NCBI GenBank assembly: GCA_003133565.1
Contig: PKYB01000023.1
Coordinates: forward strand, 342 to 54,360
Origin: Solirubrobacterales bacterium
Lineage (GTDB): Bacteria > Actinomycetota > Thermoleophilia > Solirubrobacterales > Solirubrobacteraceae
Direction: 5' to 3'
DNA length: 54,019 nt
The notes beneath the pieces were generated by a model that did not search any database, was not told the origin of the DNA, and saw only the letters and a list, made by a program, of their open reading frames with translations. The translations under genes were made by a program, and so were the position numbers. Below are positions 26,523-34,241 of this stretch, one piece after another. Each line of letters begins with the position of its first letter. Position 1 is the stretch's first letter.

Positions 26523-27586
26523 CAGGGCACCGCGATCTCTGAGTTGTCGCCGACCATGAAGCGGTAGGCGCGCGGCTGGTGGCTGTCGCGGTTGATCCGT
26601 ACGTTGCGCCCGAGCAGTGAGGACTCGACACGCCCGTCGAGGTCGCGCACTACGCAGTCGGCGAGCAGGATCGAGTGCTCGACCTCGGCACGCTCGATCG
26701 TGCAGCCCTCACCGACGGCCGTGTAAGGCCCGACGTAAGCATCGGTCAGCTTGGCACCGGCGCCGATGATCGCCGGGCCACGGATCGTCGAGCGCAGAAT
26801 CTGCGCGCCTGCCTCGATGACCACCCGGCCGTCGATTTGAGCGTCTTTGAGCTCGCCCTCGCAGCGCGGCTCGATCGTGTCGAGGATCAGGCGGTTGGCA
26901 TCGAGCATGTCATCGAGTCGCCCGGTGTCCTTCCACCAGCCGAGCACGATGTGCGACTCGACCCGCATACCGGCATCCAGCAGGTACTGGATGGCGTCGG
27001 TGATCTCGAGCTCGCCGCGCGCGCTCGGGGCGATGGCGCGCGCCGCGTCGTGGACGGCGGCCGTGAACATGTAGACGCCGACCAGCGCGAGGTCGCTGCG
27101 TGGTTCGGTTGGCTTCTCGGCGAGCGCGATGACACGGTCGCCGTCTAGCTCGGCGACACCGTAGTTCTGCGGGTCCGCAACCGCCGTGAGCAGGATCAGC
27201 GCGTCCGGCTGGCTCTCGCGGAAACGCTCGACTAGGTCGCGGATCCCGCCCTGCAGCAGGTTGTCGCCAAGGTACATGACGAAGGCCTCGTCGCCGAGGA
27301 ATTCCTCAGCGGTCAGCACGGCGTGCGCGAGGCCGGACGGCTCGTCCTGGACGATGTAGCTGATCTGAACGCCAAACCGCGACCCGTCGCCGACGGCAGC
27401 ACGGATCTCATCACCGGTCTCCGGGGCGATAACGATCCCGATCTCGGTGATGCCCGCCTGTGCGATCGCCTCGATGCCGTAGAACAGCACCGGCTTGTTT
27501 GCAACCGGCACGAGCTGCTTGGCGCTCGTGTGGGTAATCGGCCGCAGGCGAGTACCCCTGCCGCCGGAGAGGATCAGGCCCTTCAT
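26522..27586 (-). CDS. rmlA: Glucose-1-phosphate thymidylyltransferase, long form with left-handed beta-helix
   Basis: 354 aa. Makes dTDP-glucose from dTTP and glucose-1-phosphate. N-terminal LSGGRGTRLRPITHTSAKQL is the nucleotidyltransferase signature with the catalytic Arg/Lys. YLGDNLLQGGI, EKPTEPRSDLALVGVYMF and WWKDTGRLDDMLDANR follow. It is about 60 residues longer than E. coli RmlA: residues 250-354 form hexapeptide repeats (IIGAGAKLTDAYVGPYTAVG), the long type seen in actinobacteria and some antibiotic clusters. First gene of rmlADB. rmlC is missing from the window. Confidence 0.93.
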   Translation of the reverse strand: MKGLILSGGRGTRLRPITHTSAKQLVPVANKPVLFYGIEAIAQAGITEIGIVIAPETGDEIRAAVGDGSRFGVQISYIVQDEPSGLAHAVLTAEEFLGDEAFVMYLGDNLLQGGIRDLVERFRESQPDALILLTAVADPQNYGVAELDGDRVIALAEKPTEPRSDLALVGVYMFTAAVHDAARAIAPSARGELEITDAIQYLLDAGMRVESHIVLGWWKDTGRLDDMLDANRLILDTIEPRCEGELKDAQIDGRVVIEAGAQILRSTIRGPAIIGAGAKLTDAYVGPYTAVGEGCTIERAEVEHSILLADCVVRDLDGRVESSLLGRNVRINRDSHQPRAYRFMVGDNSEIAVP

Positions 27587-27643
27587 CGTGAAGGCGTGGA
27601 GTGTGTCAAAGAATGCGTCCGCGGCCCGTCGCGGCGCGGGTGG

Positions 27644-27664
27644 CGCGACGCGCGTGGCGTCGCG
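27644..27664 (-). terminator. Hairpin downstream of pafBC
   Basis: CGCGACGC-N5-GCGTCGCG, an 8-bp stem in the 170-bp gap between pafBC and rmlA. No T-tract. It would separate pafBC from the rml operon. Confidence 0.45.
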
Positions 27665-27756
27665 GCCGGCCTGAGGGATCTCGGGGGGCTAGCGATCGTC
27701 GGAGCTCAGGCTTCGAAGGTCGAGGTCGAGGGCGGTCGATCGTCTCGCCGGCTCGC

Positions 27757-29805
27757 TCACTGCACGCGCTTGGCGGCGCCCAGCACCGCCAGACGGGCGT
27801 CGGCGGGCTCGAGCACCGCCGCGTCTCCAGCCTCCTTGAGGACCTCACGGACAAGCCAGTCCAGACCGGCAAAGCTTAGCTCGACGGCGATCGCGCCGTC
27901 TTTGGATTGCTCGACGAGCTTGCGTTGCTCGCGCGCCCAGCGCGCCCGCTCGGGCGAGATCCAGACCCGCGCCGTGCGCGAAGAGGCAACCTCGCCGGTC
28001 CGCGGCCAGCCATCGACGTCAGCCGCCGGGTTGACCTCAGGACGCGGCTCGAAGCGCTCGTCAGTCAGCTCGGCGCGCTTGATCCGATCCAGGCGGAAGT
28101 GGCGGACGGCGGCCTTGGCGGGATCGTAGGTCGCCACATACCAGCCCTCGCGGCCGTTGATCAACGCGTAGGGCTCGACGCGGCGTGCGGAGAACTCGTC
28201 CTCGTTCTCCTTGTAGTAGTCGAGCTCGAGCAGCACGCGCTTCTTGATCGCCTTCGAGACGACCCTCGCCACGCGCGAGTCATCGCTGGCGGCGTCCGCC
28301 ACCTGGAGTCCCTGCTCCATCGGGTCCTCGCCCAGCGCCTTGACGATCTTCTCGCGTGCCGAGGTCAGTGAGCCCTGGGGTAGGTGCTCGCCGATCAGGT
28401 CGATCGCCGCGACGAGCGCCTTGGCTTCGACCGGGAGCAGACGGGCGGGACGGGCAAAGTTATCGCTGTAAGGCTCGGGGTCGACCTCAACGGTCCCGTT
28501 CGCCTCATCGATCTCGGCGTAGAGCACATAGGAACCACCGCCAAAGTTGACAACGTTCAGCACGCTGATGTCCTCGCGCAGCTCGGCGTCGGTGATCTGC
28601 AGGCGCTCGCAGAGATCCTCGAGCTCGAGCACGCGGCCGGCACGGCCAGCCTGGATAAGGATCGACGCGAGCGTGACCAGCCGCGCGAAGCGCTCCGGAC
28701 GGATCGCTGCGTCAACGCGGCCGTTTGTTTCCGGGATGCCGTTGGCAGCCAGCGGGACAGCGACGCTCGGCCGCAGCTCGCTCCCCGGGGCGTGGGTGTG
28801 GCGTTCGATGATCAGTGCAACGCGACGGTCGAACTCGGCAACGAGCTCGGGGGGCCCGAGCAGGCGTGCATGCTCGCCGAGCCCGAGAACCCAGGCGATC
28901 AGCTGCCTCGCGCTCGAGTACTCGGTGACCAACAGGCGGTCGCCGCTACCTTCGATATCGCGAATCTCGCCGTAGCGGCCGAAGTGGCGTTCGAGCTGCC
29001 AGGCGATGCGCTCAGCGACACGGATCTCCGCGGAGCCGACGACTTCGCCGAACTGCCAGTCGGCGCGATTCGCATAAGCGCGCGGGTCGAAGTCCGCCGG
29101 CCGGCGGAAGTCGTGCTCGGCCTTCGTCGCGTAGGCAACCTTGCCGCGGATCCGCGAGAGGCGGAAGACGCGCAGCGCGTCGCGCTCGTGGGAGTAGCCG
29201 AGCAGGTAGAACTGGCAGCCGCGATAGAGGAGGTGGTAGGGATCGACCTTGCGCGCGCCGACCTCGTCGCGCTCCATCGTGTAGTAGTCAAAGGTGATCG
29301 TCTTGTGGCGAAAGATCGCTGTCTCGACCTTGACCAGGCGCTGCGAAAGGTCGTGACCGCCGGCCGAGGCGGTGATACCGAGCGCCACGCCGCGCTGATC
29401 GGGCGCTTGCAACGGGCTGGGCCGGCCCCAGGTGATCTGCTGCAGCGCGAGGCGCAGGGGCTCGGCATAGGCGAACTCGCCGTCGAGCAGCGAAAGCGCG
29501 GTGGCGAGCGCCGCGAGCTCGCTATCGGAGAACTCGATCGCGGGCAGATGGAAGTTCTCCGGCCGCAACGAGTAGTTCTCCTGCTCGGCGACGCCGTCGA
29601 GCGGCTTCTCAACCGTCAGCGGGATTCGCAGCGAGTCGAGCTCGGCGCGATCGGCGTAGAAACGCCGTGCGAACGCGTCCTCGTTCATGCCGCTGTATCC
29701 CTCGACGTCGCGCTTGATATCGAGCGCCGTCACCGGCCGGCGCTCGGCCATCAGGTATGAGATCAGGGACAGCTGGCGGATCAGCTTCTCGGTGTCCTTG
29801 GCCAT
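27757..29805 (-). CDS. pafBC: PafB-PafC fusion, WYL-domain transcriptional activator
   Basis: 682 aa containing two tandem HTH-WYL units. Unit 1: winged HTH at 1-70 (TEKLIRQLSLISYLMAERRP), WYL domain from about 165 (ITFDYYTMERDEVGARKVDP, then FYLLGYSHERDALRVFRLSR). Unit 2: HTH from about 340 (ARLVTLASILIQAGRAG), WYL from about 515 (LLELDYYKENEDEFSARRVE, then GWYVATYDPAKAAVRHFRLD). In mycobacteria separate PafB and PafC form a heterodimer that activates the LexA-independent DNA-damage response; natural fusions are known in Arthrobacter. No pafA, pup or proteasome genes are adjacent. ATG 29805 follows TATCGT by 10 nt. Confidence 0.9.
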   Translation of the reverse strand: MAKDTEKLIRQLSLISYLMAERRPVTALDIKRDVEGYSGMNEDAFARRFYADRAELDSLRIPLTVEKPLDGVAEQENYSLRPENFHLPAIEFSDSELAALATALSLLDGEFAYAEPLRLALQQITWGRPSPLQAPDQRGVALGITASAGGHDLSQRLVKVETAIFRHKTITFDYYTMERDEVGARKVDPYHLLYRGCQFYLLGYSHERDALRVFRLSRIRGKVAYATKAEHDFRRPADFDPRAYANRADWQFGEVVGSAEIRVAERIAWQLERHFGRYGEIRDIEGSGDRLLVTEYSSARQLIAWVLGLGEHARLLGPPELVAEFDRRVALIIERHTHAPGSELRPSVAVPLAANGIPETNGRVDAAIRPERFARLVTLASILIQAGRAGRVLELEDLCERLQITDAELREDISVLNVVNFGGGSYVLYAEIDEANGTVEVDPEPYSDNFARPARLLPVEAKALVAAIDLIGEHLPQGSLTSAREKIVKALGEDPMEQGLQVADAASDDSRVARVVSKAIKKRVLLELDYYKENEDEFSARRVEPYALINGREGWYVATYDPAKAAVRHFRLDRIKRAELTDERFEPRPEVNPAADVDGWPRTGEVASSRTARVWISPERARWAREQRKLVEQSKDGAIAVELSFAGLDWLVREVLKEAGDAAVLEPADARLAVLGAAKRVQ

Positions 29806-29815
29806 CCGTGAACGA

Positions 29816-29821
29816 ACGATA
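29816..29821 (-). promoter_or_regulatory. Putative -10 (TATCGT) for pafBC
   Basis: TATCGT on the minus strand, 10 nt before ATG 29805. The mRNA would have a leader of a few nt at most. Confidence 0.4.
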
Positions 29822-29968
29822 GAGCCCGACGGTGCTGGGCCTGTCGCGGGGGCCCCGTATTTGCGTCGATTGCTGCCCTTATGGGGGCGCCGCGAGAGCC
29901 GCTTTGTCGACTGCCCTTGCCGCGGCACGCTCGCAACGCCTAGGGTCGTTGGCGCCGCTTGGGCGGGC

Positions 29969-30949
29969 TCAGGCGGCTTGGCGCTGCGGATCTTGGATCG
30001 CTTCGCGCTCGCCGAAGAAGGCGCCGCCGCCGAGCGCGCGATCGAAGCCCGACCAGCTCTCACCCTGGCGAAGCTCCTGCTCCAGGCGATCGAAGCTGCC
30101 CAGGCGCCCACCGAGATTGTCGGCCATGTGTACGAGGGTCGCCTCGCGCGTGCAGGGCAGGACTGGGCTCCCGTGCTCGAGCGTCCCGTGGTGGGAGAGC
30201 ACGATGTGCGTGAGCGCCTGCGCAAGTGCCGGCGGGAAGTCCTCGAGCTGCTCGATCTCGCGCCGCACGCGGTAGTAGCCAAGGGCGATCTCGCCCTGCA
30301 GGCGCCCGGCGTCGGTCAGGTCGATGCTCGTGGGGTCGGTCGTGTAGGCCTCTAGCTTGCCGATGTCGTGCAACAGCGCACCGGCAACCGCGACGTCGCG
30401 ATCGATCCCGGGGAACGTAGAGGACATCGCGCTCACCGCCTGGGCGACGCTGAGCGAGTGCTCAAGCAGGCCGTGACGGTAGGCCTGGTGGTAGAACTTC
30501 GCCGCCGGCGCGACGCGGTAGAGCTGCCACAGCGGCGTCTGCTCGCCGAGCAGACGGTCCACGAGCTGGCGCACATGGGGGTTTTGGATCGTCGCGATCA
30601 GCCCGCGCAGGTCTGCTTCCATCTGCACGACGTCGCGAACCGGCCCATGTGTCAGCTCGTCGATCTCGAAGCTGCCCGGCTCAGCGGGGCTCAACGAGCG
30701 CAGGTTGAGCTGGGGGCCGTAGCGGGGATGGACGCTGTAGCGTCCGAGCACACGCACCGGCTCGCCCGCCACGAGCAGCGGCTGGACATCGCGGACGGCG
30801 TCCCAGACCATGGCCGCGACCTGGCCGCTGCGATCGCCGAAGCTGACGCGTAGGTACTCGCTGCCGTCGCGCTTCAGACGCGTTTCGAGCTCGCGAACGA
30901 GTAGCACCTGATCGATTTCGGCACCGTCTATCAGCTCTCGGATCAACAT
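29969..30949 (-). CDS. OB-fold/HD-domain 3'-5' exoribonuclease-like protein (YhaM type), paralog 2
   Basis: 326 aa. OB-fold at 1-95 (DGSEYLRVSFGDRSGQVAAM and VRVLGRYSVHPRYGPQLNL), HD domain about 150-300 with KFYHQAYRHGLLEHSLSVAQ, LLHDIGKLEAY (HD 194-195), SHHGTLEHGSPVLP and the final Asp277 (HMADNLG). All HD metal ligands are present, and the length equals B. subtilis YhaM, so this is the more likely active exonuclease of the two copies in the window. ATG 30949 is 6 nt after TACCGT. It diverges from the SDR gene. Confidence 0.9.
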   Translation of the reverse strand: MLIRELIDGAEIDQVLLVRELETRLKRDGSEYLRVSFGDRSGQVAAMVWDAVRDVQPLLVAGEPVRVLGRYSVHPRYGPQLNLRSLSPAEPGSFEIDELTHGPVRDVVQMEADLRGLIATIQNPHVRQLVDRLLGEQTPLWQLYRVAPAAKFYHQAYRHGLLEHSLSVAQAVSAMSSTFPGIDRDVAVAGALLHDIGKLEAYTTDPTSIDLTDAGRLQGEIALGYYRVRREIEQLEDFPPALAQALTHIVLSHHGTLEHGSPVLPCTREATLVHMADNLGGRLGSFDRLEQELRQGESWSGFDRALGGGAFFGEREAIQDPQRQAA

Positions 30950-30955
30950 GGCTTC

Positions 30956-30961
30956 ACGGTA
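30956..30961 (-). promoter_or_regulatory. Putative -10 (TACCGT) for OB/HD paralog 2
   Basis: TACCGT on the minus strand, 6 nt before ATG 30949, giving leaderless spacing. Confidence 0.45.
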
Positions 30962-30978
30962 GAGAGGGCTGCGGACGG

Positions 30979-30984
30979 TAGGCT
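30979..30984 (+). promoter_or_regulatory. Putative -10 (TAGGCT) for the SDR gene
   Basis: TAGGCT, 10 nt before GTG 30995. The same hexamer precedes the lipoprotein and GST genes. Confidence 0.45.
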
Positions 30985-30994
30985 CCGCGCCACC

Positions 30995-31672
30995 GTGGAC
31001 GCAACCGTGGTCATCAGCGGCGGCACTGGCGGCCTGGGTGGCGCCGTTACACAAACGCTGCTGGAGGCCGGTTGGCGTGTCGTCGTGCCCTACAACGACG
31101 AGCGCGAACTCGAGCGCGTCCCGACCCATGGGCGGCTCGAGCTGGTGCACGCGGACCTGTTCGATCCCGCGGCCGCCAGCGAGGTGATCGACCGCGCCCG
31201 CGGCAGGCTCGGCGCGGTGGTCAACCTCGTCGGCGGCTTCAGTGCTCCGGGGCGAGTTCACGAGACGCCGATCGAGGACTTCGAGTCCCAGTTCAAGCTC
31301 AACCTCCGCCCCACCTACCTACTCTGCCACGCCGGGATCCCACGAATGCTCGAACACGGTGGATCGATCGTCTGCGTCTCGACGCGCGCGGCGGTGCGGC
31401 CGTTTTCGGGGGCCGCCGGCTACATCGCCTCGAAGGCGGCGGTGCTCGCCTTCGTCGATGCGCTCGCCGCCGAGTACACCGCTGACGGCGTGCGCGCGAA
31501 CGCGATCTTGCCGAGCGTGATCGATACCCCGGCGAATCGCGCAGCGCAGCCGGACGCGGACTACTCGCGCTGGGTTTCGCCCGCGCAGATCGCGCTGGTG
31601 ATCCGCTTCCTCTGCGCCGCGGACTCGGCGCCGACGAGCGGCGCGCACATCCCGGTTTACGGACGCGCCTAG
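30995..31672 (+). CDS. Short-chain dehydrogenase/reductase
   Basis: 225 aa classical SDR. Coenzyme site VVISGGTGGLGGAVTQ, NLVGG in place of the usual NNAG, catalytic Ser in VCVSTRAA, and Tyr/Lys in GYIASKAAV. The C-terminal SGAHIPVYGRA is typical. The first beta-alpha-beta unit lacks an obvious Asp or Arg selector that would decide between NAD and NADP. The substrate is unknown. It starts at GTG 30995. The Nudix gene begins 6 bp after its stop, so they form an operon. Confidence 0.88.
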   Translation: MDATVVISGGTGGLGGAVTQTLLEAGWRVVVPYNDERELERVPTHGRLELVHADLFDPAAASEVIDRARGRLGAVVNLVGGFSAPGRVHETPIEDFESQFKLNLRPTYLLCHAGIPRMLEHGGSIVCVSTRAAVRPFSGAAGYIASKAAVLAFVDALAAEYTADGVRANAILPSVIDTPANRAAQPDADYSRWVSPAQIALVIRFLCAADSAPTSGAHIPVYGRA

Positions 31673-31677
31673 GGCAA

Positions 31678-32127
31678 GTGGCGGCAAGCCCGCAAGCCGC
31701 AGCTGAACGCTGGCCGCGACCCGGGCTGACCGTCGATGTCGTGCTGCTCGCCGGCGATCCGGTTGCCAGCGTGCTTCTGATCCAGCGCGCCCACGAGCCG
31801 TTCGCTGGCGCCTGGGCGCTGCCCGGCGGTTTCGTTGAAGAGGGCGAGCGCATCTACGACGCGGCGCTGCGCGAGCTCGCCGAGGAAACCGCAATCGCCA
31901 CGGACTCGCTGGCGCTTTTGGGTGTCTACGACACGCCGGGCCGCGATCCGCGCGGGTGGACCGTTTCGATCACCTACTTTCGCCGGCTTGCCGAAGCGCT
32001 CGCGGCGCACGGTGGCGATGACGCCAGCCAGGCGCGCTGGTTCGCGCTCGACACACTGCCGGCGCTCGCCTTTGACCACGCCGCGATCATTGCTGACGCC
32101 ATCGCATCGGCGCGCGGCTCGAGGTGA
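31678..32127 (+). CDS. Nudix hydrolase (ADP-ribose pyrophosphatase-like, COG1051 type)
   Basis: 149 aa. Nudix box GGFVEEGERIYDAALRELAE followed by ETAI. TVDVVLLAGDPVASVLLIQR and WALPGGFVEEGE match the ADP-ribose or dinucleotide-sugar pyrophosphatase branch. VYDTPGRDPRGWTVSITYF is also typical of this group. The GTG 31678 start is 6 bp after the SDR stop. ADP-ribose as substrate is inference. Confidence 0.87.
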   Translation: MAASPQAAAERWPRPGLTVDVVLLAGDPVASVLLIQRAHEPFAGAWALPGGFVEEGERIYDAALRELAEETAIATDSLALLGVYDTPGRDPRGWTVSITYFRRLAEALAAHGGDDASQARWFALDTLPALAFDHAAIIADAIASARGSR

Positions 32128-32157
32128 GCAGCGCGGCGCGCTCAGCGCCCCGCCAGC

Positions 32158-33015
32158 TCAGAACAGCTCGCGCCAGCTGAAGCGCGGGTCATAGCCGAGC
32201 ACTTGGCAGGCCTCGCCGATACCGAGCAGGGTGTCGTGCTCGCCGAGTGTGTCCGCGACCGGTACGCCCGGGAAGAATTCGGCCATCAGCTCGCGGCTCG
32301 GACGGTTCATCACCGTATCGGCGGCGGCGATGATGAACGCTGAGGCGCCGACCAAGTCGGCATCCAGCGCGAGTCGGACGCTCTGCGCCGCGTGGCTCTC
32401 ATCGACGTAGCTCCAGAGGTTCCACTTGCGAATCCGAGGGTCATCCCAAAACGACGGAAACTGCTCGTAGTCGACGCGGGCCATCACGTTGGAGAAGCGC
32501 AGACCGATGAACGGGATGCCGCTCCAGCGCGCGAAATAGCGCGCCATCTCCTCGCCGAGCACCTTCGAGAGGCCGTAGGAGGTCTCGGTACGGAGCGGAA
32601 GGCGCTCGTCGACCGGGACATACTCGGGCGGGATGTCGAAGGGGACCCCTAGCGTCGTCTCGCTGGAAGCCCAGACGACCCGCCGCAGCCCGAGCCGGAC
32701 CGCGGCGGAGAAGACCGCGTGCGTGCTTCGCATGTTGGTCGAAAAGACCACGTCGGGTGTAGCGTGGACCGGTGACGGCACCGCGGCGAGGTGCACGACC
32801 GCTTCGACGCCGGACATCGACTCCGCGCCGCTGATCGCCTCGAGCGCCTGACCGAAATCGGTCAGATCGGCCGGGAGGAACGGCGCGCTCGCGGGCGCCA
32901 CGGAGGGGTCTGGCGGCGTGCGATCGACGTTGAGCACCTCGTGGCCGTGCTCGAGCAGGTCGCGAACCACCGCGCGGCCCACCTTGCCGCTGCCACCAGT
33001 AACAACGATCTTCAT
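32158..33015 (-). CDS. NAD-dependent epimerase/dehydratase family protein
   Basis: 285 aa extended SDR. KIVVTGGSGKVGRAVVRDLL is the Rossmann NAD site; VVHLAAVPSP, WASSETTLGVPF and YGLSKVLGEEM (catalytic Tyr/Lys) follow. The sequence resembles uronate dehydrogenase/epimerase-like proteins more than UDP-galactose epimerases, but the substrate is not assigned. ATG 33015 has TAGAGT 11 nt upstream. It is transcribed alone. Confidence 0.85.
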   Translation of the reverse strand: MKIVVTGGSGKVGRAVVRDLLEHGHEVLNVDRTPPDPSVAPASAPFLPADLTDFGQALEAISGAESMSGVEAVVHLAAVPSPVHATPDVVFSTNMRSTHAVFSAAVRLGLRRVVWASSETTLGVPFDIPPEYVPVDERLPLRTETSYGLSKVLGEEMARYFARWSGIPFIGLRFSNVMARVDYEQFPSFWDDPRIRKWNLWSYVDESHAAQSVRLALDADLVGASAFIIAAADTVMNRPSRELMAEFFPGVPVADTLGEHDTLLGIGEACQVLGYDPRFSWRELF

Positions 33016-33026
33016 CGCGACTGGGC

Positions 33027-33032
33027 ACTCTA
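33027..33032 (-). promoter_or_regulatory. Putative -10 (TAGAGT) for the epimerase gene
   Basis: TAGAGT on the minus strand, 11 nt before ATG 33015. Confidence 0.35.
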
Positions 33033-33079
33033 GCTCGGAGAGCCGGAGGTCCGCGTGGCAGGGCGTGCCGCTCTTCTGG

Positions 33080-33547
33080 CTAGAGGGTCTCGCGCTTGTA
33101 TGTGTCCTCGGCGAGATTGACAGCTGCGGCAACCCTCTTGGGTGTCGCCACGCCGGCGAACTGGAAGACCGAGTCATCGGTCGCCGCGGTGTCGAAATCG
33201 ATCGTCCCGACGCGCAACACCCGCTCTAGCAGCGACTGGGTCGTCTCGACGTTTTGGACACGGTCGATCGTCGTGTGCTGTTCGACGCGGGAGACGATCC
33301 CGCGACGGATGTACAGGCGACGGTCGGTGATCGTGTAATGCGTCGCAGCGCGGCGCACGAAGCCGACGAGCAGCGAGAGCAGTAGGACAGCGGCCGCGGC
33401 CGCGATGCCGACCCCCCAGCTGACGACCAGCTTGCCGATCGCGCCGGCAACCGCGGCCAGCAGCACACCGCCGATATGGAAGTCGAGCATCGAGCGCCAA
33501 GAGGGATGGCCCGCGTAGATAACGGTCTCCTCCGGCGAGGTGCTCAT
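33080..33547 (-). CDS. Bacterial PH-domain membrane protein (YdbS/bPH2 type)
   Basis: 155 aa. The N-terminal ETVIYAGHPSWRSMLDFHIG is the usual entry to this family. One membrane hairpin (HIGGVLLAAVAGAIGKLVVS plus GIAAAAAVLLLSLLVGFV) follows, then the bPH2 domain: YTITDRRLYIRRGIVSRVEQ, TTIDRVQNVETTQSLLERVL. The PH domain should face the cytosol. Function is unknown in general. ATG 33547 is 8 nt after TAGGGT. Confidence 0.87.
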   Translation of the reverse strand: MSTSPEETVIYAGHPSWRSMLDFHIGGVLLAAVAGAIGKLVVSWGVGIAAAAAVLLLSLLVGFVRRAATHYTITDRRLYIRRGIVSRVEQHTTIDRVQNVETTQSLLERVLRVGTIDFDTAATDDSVFQFAGVATPKRVAAAVNLAEDTYKRETL

Positions 33548-33555
33548 CGCGGCGA

Positions 33556-33561
33556 ACCCTA
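33556..33561 (-). promoter_or_regulatory. Putative -10 (TAGGGT) for the PH-domain gene
   Basis: TAGGGT on the minus strand, 8 nt before ATG 33547. Confidence 0.45.
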
Positions 33562-33616
33562 CCGCTGGGGTGGTCCCCCCGACGTCGATCGAGGACTACG
33601 GCGCACGGCGCGATGT

Positions 33617-34240
33617 TCATGGTGCGCGCCAGGCGAAGAGCCCTTCCCTTACCTCGCCGGTCAGTTCGAGCTCCGCGATTGCCTCGCTGACGCCCGGATA
33701 TCCGGCATGGTCGTAGTCGTGAAACACGACGAGAGCGCCGGGGGCGAGGGCCGGAAGCCAGGCGCGGAAGGCGGCCACCGTCGCGGCGCGCTCGTGCGAG
33801 GAGTCGATGAACAACAGCTCCACGGGCCGATCGAAATCGTGCGGACCGGCGCTGTCGGCTTGCCCGCGCAGCTCGATCCGCCCCCGCGCGCCGGCGCCTG
33901 CGAGGCGCAGGTAGCTCGTCGTATGGGCGCGCTGCTCGGGGTCGTAGCTGATCACCCGCCGCGCCGGGTCGGCGAGGGCGAGCACGACCGACGTCCAGGC
34001 CGTGCCCGTGCCGAGCTCGACAACGTGCTGGCGGCCGCGGGCCAACGACAGGAGTACCGCCAGATCGGCCGGACCGGCGGCGGACGCGAGGCTGAAACGA
34101 TCGTCGCTGCGCCACGCGTGGGCTCGCGCGCGCATGATGAAGAGCACGACTCTGGGCGGCAGGCGGCGCAGCCGCACGAGGAGGCGGACCTCGCCCCGGA
34201 GCCGGCGCAGACGATCGGTGAGGACGCTCGAGCGCGGCAC
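33617..34240 (-). CDS. Class I SAM-dependent methyltransferase
   Basis: 207 aa. HVVELGTGTAWTSVVLALAD is the SAM-binding motif I, VISYDPEQRAHTTSY motif II, and LLFIDSSHERAATVAAFRAW with VVFHDYDHAGYPGV the catalytic region of the CmcI/Methyltransf_24 type. The N-terminus is strongly basic and helical. GTG 34240 starts one base after the stop of the GH63-like gene, so they are co-transcribed. The substrate is unknown; O-methylation of a small molecule or glycan is possible. Confidence 0.83.
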   Translation of the reverse strand: MPRSSVLTDRLRRLRGEVRLLVRLRRLPPRVVLFIMRARAHAWRSDDRFSLASAAGPADLAVLLSLARGRQHVVELGTGTAWTSVVLALADPARRVISYDPEQRAHTTSYLRLAGAGARGRIELRGQADSAGPHDFDRPVELLFIDSSHERAATVAAFRAWLPALAPGALVVFHDYDHAGYPGVSEAIAELELTGEVREGLFAWRAP

Positions 34241-34241
34241 G

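Noticed and set aside
24673-27586. A secondary-metabolite glycosylation cluster around the rml genes
   Set aside because: No glycosyltransferase, polyketide or peptide synthase, or resistance gene is adjacent. General dTDP-sugar supply is enough to explain it.
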